From Streptomyces sp. NBC_01689 (GTDB lineage Bacteria > Actinomycetota > Actinomycetes > Streptomycetales > Streptomycetaceae), in assembly GCF_036250675.1 (NCBI RefSeq), contig NZ_CP109592.1, positions 2,914,001-2,978,000 of the forward strand: 64,000 nucleotides of DNA, written 5' to 3'. The notes under the pieces were generated by a model. It saw only the letters and a program-made list of their open reading frames with translations, was not told where the DNA came from and did no database searches. The position numbers were made by a program, and so were the translations under genes. How positions within the stretch are numbered: the stretch's first letter is position 1; the number at the start of each line of letters is the position of its first letter. This document shows, in pieces, positions 47,225 through 55,550 of the stretch.

Positions 47225-49492
47225 ATGAGGAACGGAGACATACGGGTGCGGGGCATCGCCGCCCGGGCAGGCGGCTGGAGCGCCCGGCACCGATGGGCCG
47301 CCGTCGGGATCTGGGTGCTGTTCGTCGTGCTGGCGATGGGGCTCGGCTCGGCGGCCGGCCGCGTGGACGTCGACGAGAGCGATCAGCTCAAGGGCGAGAC
47401 GCACACGGCCGCGAAGATCATCGAGGACTCGGGGATCAAGGAGCCGTCGAGCGAGAGCGTCCTGATCCAGGCGAAGGACGGGAACGTCACCTCCACGGAC
47501 GCCGAGTTCCGCAGTGCCGTCACCGCCGTCGTCCGGGCCGTCGGCGCGACCGGCGAGGTCACCGACGTCACCTCGCCGTACGACACCAAGACCATCTCCA
47601 AGGACGGCCGCAGCGCCCTCGTGCAGTTCGACATGCGGGGGGACTCGGACACCGCGGGCGACCGCGTCGCACCGGTGCTGGACGCCGTCAAGGGGGTGCA
47701 GAAGGAGCACACGGGGCTGCGGATCGAGGAGATCGGCGGCGCCAGCATGCAGAAGACCTTCGACGACGCGTTCGGGGACGACTTCCAGAAGGCCGAGCTC
47801 TCCGCCGTGCCGGTGGCCCTCGGCATCCTGCTGATCGCCTTCGGCGCGCTGGTGGCGGCCCTGCTCCCGGTGGCCCTCGCGGTCACCGCGATCATGGCGA
47901 CGATGGGCCTGATGGGCATCGTCAGCCATCTCCAGCCGATGAGCGACACCGCCAACTCCGTGATGCTGCTGGTGGGTCTGGCCGTCGGGGTCGACTACTG
48001 CCTGTTCTACCTGCGCCGTGAGCGCGAGGAGCGCGAGGCCGGCCGGGACGCCCGGACCGCGCTGCGGATCGCCGCCGCGACCAGCGGCCGGGCCATCGTC
48101 GTCTCCGGTGTCACCGTCTGCGTGGCGATGGCCGGCATGCTCTTCACCGGACTCGCCGAGTTCGAGGCGATGGGGCTCGCGTCCCTGATGGTCGTGGCGG
48201 TCGCCATGGTCGGCTCGGTCACCGTGCTGCCCGCGCTGCTGTCGCTGCTCGGGGAGCGGGTGGAGAAGGGCCGCGTCCCGTTCCTGCACCCGGACAAGCG
48301 GGGCGGCGGCCGCCGCGGCAACCGCCGGCCCGGCGAGGAGGGCAGCCGTTTCTGGGGTGCCGTGCTGCGGGTCGTACTCGTCAGGCCCGGACTCTCCCTT
48401 GTCGTGGCGGCCGGGGTGCTGCTCGCCATCGCCTCCCCCGCCCTCGGCATGAAAACCCAACAGCTGACCCTGGACAAGGAGTTCGGCGACTCGCTGCCGA
48501 TCGTCGGGACGTACAACCGGGTCAACGACGCGTTCCCCGGCGGCTCCGAGCCGGCCGAGGTGGTCGTCAAGGCGCACGACATCGACGCCGCCGACGTGCG
48601 GTCCGCGCTCGCCGACTTCCGTACCACCGCGATCAGTTCGGGTGCCTCGCGCGGCCCGGTCGACATCAAGGTGCACGCGGCGCAGAACGTCGCCTTCGTG
48701 TACGTGCCGCTCGTGGGCGGCTCCGACCAGGACAGGGCGGAGAAGAGCCTGGCCTTGCTGCGCGACACGGTCCGGCCCGCCACGCTCGGCAAGGTGGACG
48801 GGGTCCAGGCGCCGATCACCGGACAGGTCGCCGGGTCGCGCGACTTCAACGACCAGCTGGTGGGTTCGGTGACCCCGGTCTTCGCGTTCGTGGTCGTCTT
48901 CGCCTTCCTGCTGATGCTCCTCTCGTTCCGCTCGCTGACGATCGCGATCACCTCGATCGTGCTCAACCTCCTGTCGGTCGCGGCCGCCTACGGCATCCTC
49001 GTGGCCGTCTTCCAGCACGGCTGGGGTGCCTCGCTGGTGGGCGCGGAGGGGGTGGGCGCCATCGTCACCTGGCTGCCGCTGTTCCTCTTCGTGATCCTCT
49101 TCGGGCTGTCGATGGACTACCACGTGTTCGTCGTCTCGCGTATCCGTGAGGCGCGGCTGCGGGGGCGTGACACCAAGGACGCGATCCGGCACGGGGTGGT
49201 CACCACGGCCGGTGTCGTCACCAGCGCCGCCGTCATCATGGTCGCCGTGTTCGCGATCTTCGGCACGCTGTCCATGCAGTCCATGAAGCAGATGGGCGTG
49301 GGTCTGGCGGCCGCGGTGCTCATCGACGCGACGATCATCCGCGGGGTCCTGCTGCCGGCCGTGATGGCCCTGCTCGGCGAGCGCAACTGGTACCTGCCGA
49401 AGTGGCTGAACCGTCTGCCGGACTTCACCCACGACGAGTCGCCGGAGGCCGTCCTGCCGCCGGCCAGGCAGGACGAGCGCGCCGGGGTCTGA
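47225..49492 (+). CDS. MMPL-family RND-type membrane transporter
   Basis: The protein has 755 residues. It has the RND duplication: one N-terminal helix (WAAVGIWVLFVVLAMGLGS), a large outside domain, then five helices (ALGILLIAFGALVAALLPVALAVTA and so on), repeated in the second half (PVFAFVVVFAFLLMLLSFRS, FLFVILFGLSMDYHVFVVSRI). GVDYCLFYLRR and GLSMDYHVFVV are the paired proton-relay helices. Likely exports a lipid or hydrophobic compound using the proton gradient. ATG 47225 with AAAGGGG upstream. A strong terminator follows. Confidence 0.92.
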   Translation: MRNGDIRVRGIAARAGGWSARHRWAAVGIWVLFVVLAMGLGSAAGRVDVDESDQLKGETHTAAKIIEDSGIKEPSSESVLIQAKDGNVTSTDAEFRSAVTAVVRAVGATGEVTDVTSPYDTKTISKDGRSALVQFDMRGDSDTAGDRVAPVLDAVKGVQKEHTGLRIEEIGGASMQKTFDDAFGDDFQKAELSAVPVALGILLIAFGALVAALLPVALAVTAIMATMGLMGIVSHLQPMSDTANSVMLLVGLAVGVDYCLFYLRREREEREAGRDARTALRIAAATSGRAIVVSGVTVCVAMAGMLFTGLAEFEAMGLASLMVVAVAMVGSVTVLPALLSLLGERVEKGRVPFLHPDKRGGGRRGNRRPGEEGSRFWGAVLRVVLVRPGLSLVVAAGVLLAIASPALGMKTQQLTLDKEFGDSLPIVGTYNRVNDAFPGGSEPAEVVVKAHDIDAADVRSALADFRTTAISSGASRGPVDIKVHAAQNVAFVYVPLVGGSDQDRAEKSLALLRDTVRPATLGKVDGVQAPITGQVAGSRDFNDQLVGSVTPVFAFVVVFAFLLMLLSFRSLTIAITSIVLNLLSVAAAYGILVAVFQHGWGASLVGAEGVGAIVTWLPLFLFVILFGLSMDYHVFVVSRIREARLRGRDTKDAIRHGVVTTAGVVTSAAVIMVAVFAIFGTLSMQSMKQMGVGLAAAVLIDATIIRGVLLPAVMALLGERNWYLPKWLNRLPDFTHDESPEAVLPPARQDERAGV

Positions 49493-49507
49493 CCCCGGCC
49501 GCGACAG

Positions 49508-49544
49508 GGCCCGTCGGTCCCCACGGGGGTGGGACCGACGGGCC
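49508..49544 (+). terminator. Strong terminator after the MMPL gene
   Basis: GGCCCGTCGGTCCC (49508-49521) pairs perfectly with GGGACCGACGGGCC (49531-49544), 14 bp, loop 9 nt, followed by TT. It lies 15 bases after the stop. Confidence 0.93.
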
Positions 49545-49552
49545 TTCCGTAC

Positions 49553-49795
49553 GGACCGGCGCCCCGGAACGGACCGGGGCGCAGGTTCGGACCGGGGCGC
49601 AGGTTCGGACCGGGGCGCAGGTCCGGACCGGGGCGCAGGTCCGGACCGGGGCGCAGGTCCGGGCCGATGGGGCGATCGAGGCCGATGGGGCAGTCGGGGT
49701 CGCGTGACCGGCCTCGACTCGTCAGGGCCGTCGGGCCGTCAGGGCCTTCGGGTCGTCAGGGCCATCAGGGCCGTCGGGCCGTCGGGCCGTCGGAA
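49553..49795. repeat. 18-bp tandem repeats followed by 9-bp repeats
   Basis: GGACCGGGGCGCAGGTTC and its near copies occupy 49571-49588, 49589-49606, 49607-49624, 49625-49642 and 49643-49660. A weaker copy precedes at 49553, and two diverged 18-bp copies (GGCCGATGGGGC type) follow to about 49696. From about 49721 to 49795, units like GTCAGGGCC and GTCGGGCC recur about every 9 bases. The region lies between the terminator and the VOC gene; a repetitive ORF here is not taken as real. Confidence 0.88.
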
Positions 49796-49867
49796 CCGAT
49801 CGCGCGATACGGGGTCCACACCGTGCGGAACCTCGGTCCGGTGCGGGCGACGGGCACACTGGCCGAC

Positions 49868-50239
49868 ATGCCTGTCTCACTGCATCACCTCGTCATCGAC
49901 GCCCATGATCTGCCCGCCCTGGCCCGGTTCTGGGCCTCGGTGCTGGACTGGCGGATCCTTTCCGAGCGGGAGCGGGAGGTCGTGATCGGACCGGACGTGT
50001 CCGCGCCGGTGGGCATCTGCTTCATGCCGGTGACGGACCGCAAGACCGTCAAGAACCGTCTGCATCTCGATCTGACCTCCGCCGCCGAGGACCGGGAGGC
50101 CGAGATCGAGCGCATCCTCGCTCTCGGCGCGCGCAGGGCGGATGTCGGGCAGAGCGGCGGTGAGTCGTGGACCGTGCTGTGCGACCCGGAGGGCAACGAG
50201 TTCTGTGTGGTCCGCCCCAAGACGACCCTCGTCGACTGA
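49868..50239 (+). CDS. VOC family protein
   Basis: The protein has 123 residues. LHHLVIDAHDLPALARFWASVLDWRI and WTVLCDPEGNEFCVV are the typical ends of a glyoxalase-like module. The ligand is unknown. The ATG at 49868 is preceded by CACACT and 7 bases, close to the leaderless pattern found elsewhere in the window. Convergent with the glycosyltransferase gene. Confidence 0.87.
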   Translation: MPVSLHHLVIDAHDLPALARFWASVLDWRILSEREREVVIGPDVSAPVGICFMPVTDRKTVKNRLHLDLTSAAEDREAEIERILALGARRADVGQSGGESWTVLCDPEGNEFCVVRPKTTLVD

Positions 50240-50284
50240 GGGCCGTCCCCGCGCGAGTGCACGGTCGACCCCAACACCCCATCG

Positions 50285-51481
50285 CTAGGCGGGCAGTTCG
50301 GCCTCGATGAGATCGGCCGCCCGCCGGGTACCGCCCTCCTTCTCCATCCGGTCGCGGATGTCCCGCAGCCGGCGCGCCACCCCCGGGTCGCCGGTGAGGG
50401 CGAGGACGGCCTCGCGCAGTACGGCGGGTGTCGCCTCCGCCATCGGGACGTGGCGGGCGACGCCGAGCGCCTGGAGCAGGTCGGCGTTGCCGAACTGATC
50501 GACGGCCTGCGGTACGGCGACCATGGGCGTGCCGGTGGCCAGGCCCTCCTGGCTGCCGCCCGCACCGGCGTGCGTGACGAAGGCGTCGGCCTGCCGGAGG
50601 ATCGCCAACTGCGGTACCCACTGGTGCACCTCGATGTTGTCCGGCACCTCCCCGAGCTCCGCCGGGTCGACGAACCTGCCGATCTGCAGCACGACGTGCC
50701 AGCCCGGCAGATCCCCGAAGGCCGCCACGCACGCGCGGTAGAACCCGGGCTGTTTGGTGAAACTGGAGCCCAGCGAGACGAGCAGCACCTTGTCGGCGCC
50801 CGGGGGCCGCCGCCACTCCCCCTGCGCGGCGCGGTCGCCCTGGCAGCCGCCGACGAAGGTGTACCGCTCCTCGTCGACACGGTCGGCGTTCGGCTGCAGG
50901 ACCCGGGGCACGAGGACCAGACACCGGTCGGGCCGTCCCATGAAGTCCTCGACACTCAGGTCCATGCCGTGTGCGGCGATCCAGCCGGCGAAGGTCTCAT
51001 AAAAGGCCCGGCCGCGCGGTGTCCGCTTGACCGGTTCGAAGACGGCCCGGCCGACCTCCTCCTCGTACCCCTCCCAGGCGACCATGCTCGGGGAGAGCTG
51101 CACGATCGGGACACCCCAGCGGTGGGCCAGGACCCGGGCCGGGTAGGCGGTGATGTCGTACAGGACGAGATCCGGCTCGTCGCCCTCGTACGCCGCCGCG
51201 AGCTGCGGCTCGGCCTGCAGGGCGTCCGTCAGGAACGGTTCGAGGTGGTCGATCGTCTCGGTCCCCCACGCGTCCGGGTCGTCGTCGGTCGGCAGCGTCG
51301 AGTGCCAGATCCGGGGCTCCGCCCCCGTCTCGGCGACCTTCTCGGCGAAGGCGGGCGGAACGGCGTACGTGACCCGGTGCCCGCGCGCGACGAGCTCCCG
51401 GATCACCTCGATGCTCGGGTTCACATGCCCGTGCGCGGCGATGGAGAACATGGCGATGTGGGCGCGTCGGATGGTGGTCAT
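50285..51481 (-). CDS. Macrolide-type glycosyltransferase (GT1 family)
   Basis: The protein has 398 residues. It has the GT-B fold of OleD/MgtA-like enzymes that glucosylate and inactivate macrolides or other natural products: N-terminal [36 protein letters not shown] with the catalytic-base His (AAHGH), and the C-terminal nucleotide-sugar motif [23 protein letters not shown] then [11 protein letters not shown]. Leaderless start: TACGGT 6 bases before the ATG at 51481. A 14-bp palindrome sits in the promoter, so it is probably inducible. Substrate inferred from family only. Confidence 0.9.
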   Translation of the reverse strand: MTTIRRAHIAMFSIAAHGHVNPSIEVIRELVARGHRVTYAVPPAFAEKVAETGAEPRIWHSTLPTDDDPDAWGTETIDHLEPFLTDALQAEPQLAAAYEGDEPDLVLYDITAYPARVLAHRWGVPIVQLSPSMVAWEGYEEEVGRAVFEPVKRTPRGRAFYETFAGWIAAHGMDLSVEDFMGRPDRCLVLVPRVLQPNADRVDEERYTFVGGCQGDRAAQGEWRRPPGADKVLLVSLGSSFTKQPGFYRACVAAFGDLPGWHVVLQIGRFVDPAELGEVPDNIEVHQWVPQLAILRQADAFVTHAGAGGSQEGLATGTPMVAVPQAVDQFGNADLLQALGVARHVPMAEATPAVLREAVLALTGDPGVARRLRDIRDRMEKEGGTRRAADLIEAELPA

Positions 51482-51517
51482 GCCCCGACCGTAGACGAGA
51501 CGAGACGTCTCGTGCAA
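51482..51517 (-). promoter_or_regulatory. Glycosyltransferase promoter with embedded 14-bp palindrome
   Basis: On the minus strand: -35 TTGCAC (51517-51512), 18-base spacer, -10 TACGGT (51493-51488), then 6 bases to the ATG. The perfect palindrome ACGAGACGTCTCGT (51500-51513) fills much of the spacer. A bound repressor would block the polymerase. The regulator gene is not adjacent. Confidence 0.7.
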
Positions 51518-51559
51518 TCTCATTCCCGGGCGTCGCCACACCCGTCGCCCGCGGGTCGC

Positions 51560-51975
51560 TCAGCGCCGGCAACGGGCCGGAACCGGGTCGCCGTCCCGGA
51601 CCGGCCGTCCGCGGAGCCCGGCCTGATCGATCGCCCCGCCGGAGTACCCCTGGAAGGCGGGGGTCGCGGTCTTGACCTTCCCCTCGGGGTGGCCGTGCAC
51701 CGACCGGGCGGGCGCCGGACGCAGGCGGGAGACGGGAGCGGTGCCCGTCGCCCAGCTGTTCCCGGCGGTGCGCGGGGCGGAATCCGCCAGGGCCCGCGTC
51801 CCCGTGGCCGGCATCCAGCCCCGAGCGCCGGCCGGACCAGGCTCTCCGGCCGGAACAGGACGTCGACGAACGCGGCGGCAAGACACCGGGCACACGCCCC
51901 GACCTGTGCGAATGCGAGACTGGCCGCGAAGGGCGTGACCGCGACGCCGTGCGCGCGGGCCCCGTGCGCGGCGCG
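51560..51975 (-). pseudogene. Decayed coding remnant with a frame switch
   Basis: On the minus strand one frame from 51975 to about 51830 reads VAVTPFAASLAFAQVG then AAAFVDVLFRPESLVRPALGA with nearly all G/C third positions. Near 51814-51830 the coding pattern moves to another frame, which continues to a stop at 51560 (SVHGHPEGKVKTATPAFQG, YSGGAIDQAGLRG). Neither part has a start codon with a ribosome site. This suggests a gene that lost its 5' end and suffered a frameshift. The family is not recognised. The rest of the gap 51542-52044 has no other gene. Confidence 0.35.
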
Positions 51976-52044
51976 TCACGGGGACGCGGGGACGCGGGGA
52001 CGCGGCGACCGCGCGGGCACCGCGCGAGGAGACGGAGGCGACGG

Positions 52045-52908
52045 ATGGACGAGGCGCGGGCGCGGGACGTACTGGCCGCGGCGGGCGTGCTGCCGGGGCC
52101 GCCCGGGGAGGCCGAACTCCTCGCCCTGGGCGAGAACGCGGTCTTCGCCGCCGGTGAGCTGGTGGTCAAGGTGGGCCGGGACGCCGAACTCCTCGACCGC
52201 GCCCGGCGGGAGCTGGACATCGCGGAGTGGCTCGCCGGGGCCGGTGTCCCCGCGGTGCGGGCCGCCGGGAGCGAGGCGCTGCTGGTGGACGGTCATCCGG
52301 TGACGGTGTGGCACCGCCTGCCCGCGCCCGTACGCCCCGCCGAGCCGCACGATCTGGCCGAACTGCTCCGGGTGGTGCACGCGCTGCCCTCGCCCCCCTT
52401 CGCCCTGCCGCCCCGGGAACTGCTGGGCGGCGTGGAGCGCTGGCTGCGGCTGGCGGGCGACGCGATCGACCCGCGGGACGCGGCCTTCCTGCGTGCCCGG
52501 CGTGACGGCTTCGCGTCCGCCGCCGCCGCGCTCACCCCGCATCTGCCCCCGGGCCCGATCCACGGGGACGCGCTGCCGCGCAACGTCCATGTCGGTCCCG
52601 ACGGCCCGGTCCTGATGGACCTGGAGACCTTCTCCGCCGATCTGCGCGAGCACGACCTCGTGGTCATGGCGCTCTCCCGGGACCGCTACGGGATGCCCGC
52701 CGAGGCGTACGACTCGTTCACCCGGGGCTACGGCTGGGACGTGCGCGCGTGGGAGGGCTGTTCCGTGCTGCGGGGTGCCCGGGAGACCGCAAGCTGCGCG
52801 TGGGTGGCCCAGCACGCACCGGGCAGTACCAAGGCGCTGGCCGAGTTCGAACGCAGGGTGGCGTCCCTGCGGGACGGGGACGATTCGGTCCGCTGGTATC
52901 CGTTCTGA
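52045..52908 (+). CDS. Aminoglycoside phosphotransferase-like kinase
   Basis: The protein has 287 residues. Kinase-like motifs: catalytic loop HGDALPRN (H173, D175, N180) and metal-binding MDLETF (D192). The N-lobe has GENAVFAAGELVVKVGRD. APH-like proteins phosphorylate small molecules; resistance is only one option. ATG at 52045 with GGAGG about 6 bases upstream. Stand-alone gene between two gaps. Confidence 0.85.
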   Translation: MDEARARDVLAAAGVLPGPPGEAELLALGENAVFAAGELVVKVGRDAELLDRARRELDIAEWLAGAGVPAVRAAGSEALLVDGHPVTVWHRLPAPVRPAEPHDLAELLRVVHALPSPPFALPPRELLGGVERWLRLAGDAIDPRDAAFLRARRDGFASAAAALTPHLPPGPIHGDALPRNVHVGPDGPVLMDLETFSADLREHDLVVMALSRDRYGMPAEAYDSFTRGYGWDVRAWEGCSVLRGARETASCAWVAQHAPGSTKALAEFERRVASLRDGDDSVRWYPF

Positions 52909-53188
52909 CGCCGCGGCTCTCCCCGGCGGGCCGTCGCGCCGCCGCCCGGTCCGGCACCGTGGGCGGCTGCGTGGTAGCCCGCTCCGGCCTCGCGGGCCGC
53001 GCGGGTCACCGGCGGAGCCGAGCGGCATGAGTCCCGGACCGCGCCTGTCGCCTCGCGGGAGGGGCTGCCCGTCCTGACCGCCGCGTGCCATGTCACCGGC
53101 CGTCGTGACCGCCGCGCCTCATGTCTCAGGCTGTCGCGACCGCACCGGTCACCGCACCGGCCGAGGACCGCCGGTCGGCTCGGGCCGT

Positions 53189-53284
53189 CCGCTCACCGGC
53201 CACCGCTCACCGCGGGCCGTCCACTCACCGGCCACCGCTCGCCGCAGGTCATCCGCTCACCAGCCGCCACTCAGGCCGCAGGCC
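53189..53284. repeat. Three 32-bp tandem repeats in the gap 52909-53369
   Basis: Units start at 53189, 53221 and 53253 with the core CCGCTCACCGGCCACCGCTC (some changes). The rest of the gap has related CCGGTCACCGC stretches and no gene that I can support. Confidence 0.7.
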
Positions 53285-53369
53285 CGCTGTCGCGCCCGCT
53301 GCCCGCGGCCTGCCGCCCGCACGGGCCGCCGCGCGCCCGAGCGCCGCGGCTCCCGGGGCCGCTCGGGGG

Positions 53370-54092
53370 TCAGACCCGTTCGTCGGCGAGGTCGCGCAGG
53401 GGCCAGGTCCCGTCGACGACCGCGTCCGTGTCGCCCTTGCGGCGCAGGAAGCTCTGGAAGTCCGCCGCCCACTCGGCGTACCACTCGATCTGGCGGCGGT
53501 GCAGTGCGGCGGGGCCGAGACCCGCGACCTTCGGGTGCCGGCCGGCTATCGCTCCGGCGAGCCGGGCCGCGGCGAGGGCGTCGGCCGAGGCGTCGTGGGC
53601 CGCGCGCAGTTCCACCCCGTACTCCGTGCAGACCGCTTCGAGGTTGCGCTTGCCGCGGCGGTAGCGGTCGACGGAGCGGTCGATGGTGTACGGGTCGATG
53701 ACCGGGGCGGGGTCGCTGCCGCCGAGCCGCTCACGCAGCGAGGGCAGGCCGTGCCTGCGCAGTTCGGCGGAGAGCAGCGTCAGGTCGAAGGCGGCGTTGT
53801 ACGCGACGACCGGGACGCCCGTCTTCCAGTACCCGACCAGGACCTCCGCGATCGCGTCGGCGACCTGGTCGGCGGGGCGGCCCTCCGCGGTGGCGCGCTC
53901 GTTCGAGATGCCGTGCACCGCGACGGCGTCCTCCGGGATCCGCACGCCCGGATCGGCCAGCCACTCGCGGCGGCCCAGCGGTTCTCCGTCCTTGACCTCG
54001 ATCACGGCGCCCGTGACGATGCGCGCCTCGCGCGGATCGGTCCCGGTCGTCTCCAGGTCGAAGCCGATCAGCAGCTCCTGGTGCCAGCCCAT
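53370..54092 (-). CDS. DEDDh-type 3'-5' exonuclease
   Basis: The protein has 240 residues and resembles the DnaQ epsilon exonuclease: motif I FDLETTG (D12, E14), motif II VVAYNAAFDLTLL and motif III AAHDASADALAAARL (His and Asp). No polymerase or helicase domain is attached. The ATG at 54092 (MGWHQE) follows GAAGAAGGGGGG; the 22 upstream in-frame codons are rejected for lack of a ribosome site. The last 50 residues (IEWYAEWAADFQSFLRRKGD) are an extension seen in streptomycete members. It lies 105 bases downstream of the HEPN gene on the same strand. Confidence 0.9.
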   Translation of the reverse strand: MGWHQELLIGFDLETTGTDPREARIVTGAVIEVKDGEPLGRREWLADPGVRIPEDAVAVHGISNERATAEGRPADQVADAIAEVLVGYWKTGVPVVAYNAAFDLTLLSAELRRHGLPSLRERLGGSDPAPVIDPYTIDRSVDRYRRGKRNLEAVCTEYGVELRAAHDASADALAAARLAGAIAGRHPKVAGLGPAALHRRQIEWYAEWAADFQSFLRRKGDTDAVVDGTWPLRDLADERV

Positions 54093-54197
54093 CGGCGGCC
54101 CCCCTTCTTCGTGGTGCTTTCCCCCAGTGGTCTCCACGATCGCACGGCCCACTGACAACCCGAGGAGCGCGTTCCGCTTCCGGAGGACGGCGACACT

Positions 54198-55436
54198 TCA
54201 GGACACCGGCCGCGAATCGGCCCAGGCCACCTCGAACTCCTCGCGATATGTCGGGAAGAGCCCTTCCTCGCCGATCTCGTCCGGTTTGACCACACGGCCG
54301 CCGCCGCGCAGCACCAGCACCGGTGCCTCCATGCCACGCGCGCGGCGCAGATACGACTGCACGACCGCGATGCCGTCGGAGCCGTCGCCGTCGACGAGGT
54401 ACGCCGTGAAGCGCGGTGTCTCGTCGTAGACCTGGATCTCGAACGCGCCCGGGTCCCGCAGCCGGGCCCGCACCCTGCGCATGTGCAGGATGTTCATCTC
54501 GACGGCGCGGCTCAGCTCGCCCCGCTTGAGGCCGAGTTCGCGCTCGCGGCGCTTGACCGCGCTGGAGGCCGGGTTGAGGAACAGCAGCCTGACCCGGCAG
54601 CCGGACTCGGCGAGCCGTACCAGCCGCCGTCCGGAGAAGTTCTGCACCAGCAGGTTCAGACCGATGCCGACGGCGTCGAGACGACGGGCTCCGCCGAAGA
54701 GGTCCTCCGCGGGGAACTGCCGCAGTAGCCGGACCCGGTCGGAATGGACCCCGACGACGTCCGCGTACCGGTCGCCGACCAGGTCCTCGACGGCGTCGAC
54801 GGGCAGCCGCCGCGCGGAGGGCGTGTCACTGCCGGCGCCGAGTATCTCCAGGAGCTTCGCGGCGGCCCGCTCGGCCTGGCCCAGCACCGCCTCGGACAGC
54901 GCCCGGTTGCGCGAGACCACGTTCCGGGTGACTTCCAGTTCGTCGAGGGCGAGTTCGACGTCCCGGCGCTCGTCGAAGTAGGGCTCGAAGCAGGGCCAGT
55001 GCTGCACCATCAGCTCGCGCAGCTGGGGCAGGGTGAGGAAACTGAGCACGTTGTCGTCGGCGGGGTCGAGCAGATACCCCTTGCGCCGGCTGACCTCGCG
55101 CACCGCGACCGCGCGCTGCACCCACTCCTGCCCGGCCGGACCCGCCGCCGCGACCACCCAATCGTCGCTGTGGACGGGTTCGTAGATGGGGCGCAGAACA
55201 GCGGCCACGACCGCGCGCACCCGCTGTTCGACCAGGTTCAGCCAGATGTAGGCGCGCCCGGCCCGCTGGGCACGCGTACGCACCTCGCGCCAGGCGTCGG
55301 CGCCCCAGTCCAGTTCCGGTCCGATGGATCCCATCTCCATCGGCCGCGCCAGGGACACCGCGCCGGGTGGGACATCTGTGGAGTTCCCCTCGTGACCCTC
55401 GTCACCAGGAGGCAACTCCAGCCCTCCCGAGCCCAC
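54198..55436 (-). CDS. HEPN domain protein of the SAV2148 type
   Basis: The protein has about 412 residues. It is conserved in streptomycetes under the name SAV2148-type HEPN protein. The N-terminal half is helical (AYIWLNLVEQRVRAVVAAVLRPIYEP) and carries R140-x5-H146 (RELMVQH), which fits the R-x4-6-H motif of HEPN ribonucleases. The C-terminal half (DLVGDRYADVVGVHSDRVRLLRQFPAED, VRLLFLNPAS, FEIQVYDETPRFTAYLVDGD) resembles a nucleotide- or PLD-like sensor module. GTG at 55436 is preferred; TTG at 55490 and ATG at 55340 are alternatives. Function unknown. Confidence 0.75.
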   Translation of the reverse strand: MGSGGLELPPGDEGHEGNSTDVPPGAVSLARPMEMGSIGPELDWGADAWREVRTRAQRAGRAYIWLNLVEQRVRAVVAAVLRPIYEPVHSDDWVVAAAGPAGQEWVQRAVAVREVSRRKGYLLDPADDNVLSFLTLPQLRELMVQHWPCFEPYFDERRDVELALDELEVTRNVVSRNRALSEAVLGQAERAAAKLLEILGAGSDTPSARRLPVDAVEDLVGDRYADVVGVHSDRVRLLRQFPAEDLFGGARRLDAVGIGLNLLVQNFSGRRLVRLAESGCRVRLLFLNPASSAVKRRERELGLKRGELSRAVEMNILHMRRVRARLRDPGAFEIQVYDETPRFTAYLVDGDGSDGIAVVQSYLRRARGMEAPVLVLRGGGRVVKPDEIGEEGLFPTYREEFEVAWADSRPVS

Positions 55437-55550
55437 CCGCGCACCGCCTTCCGCTCCCCCGAGCTCTCCCGTGGGGCCAGCCCCACTCAACGATCAAGGA
55501 AGGGTACTCCGGGAGCGGCGGGCGGTGCAGCCCGATGGACAGGTCGTTTC

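Noticed and set aside
49402..49707. ORF coding GAQVRT repeats
   Set aside because: It starts inside the MMPL gene, runs through its terminator and is coded by the 18-bp DNA repeats. No ribosome site.
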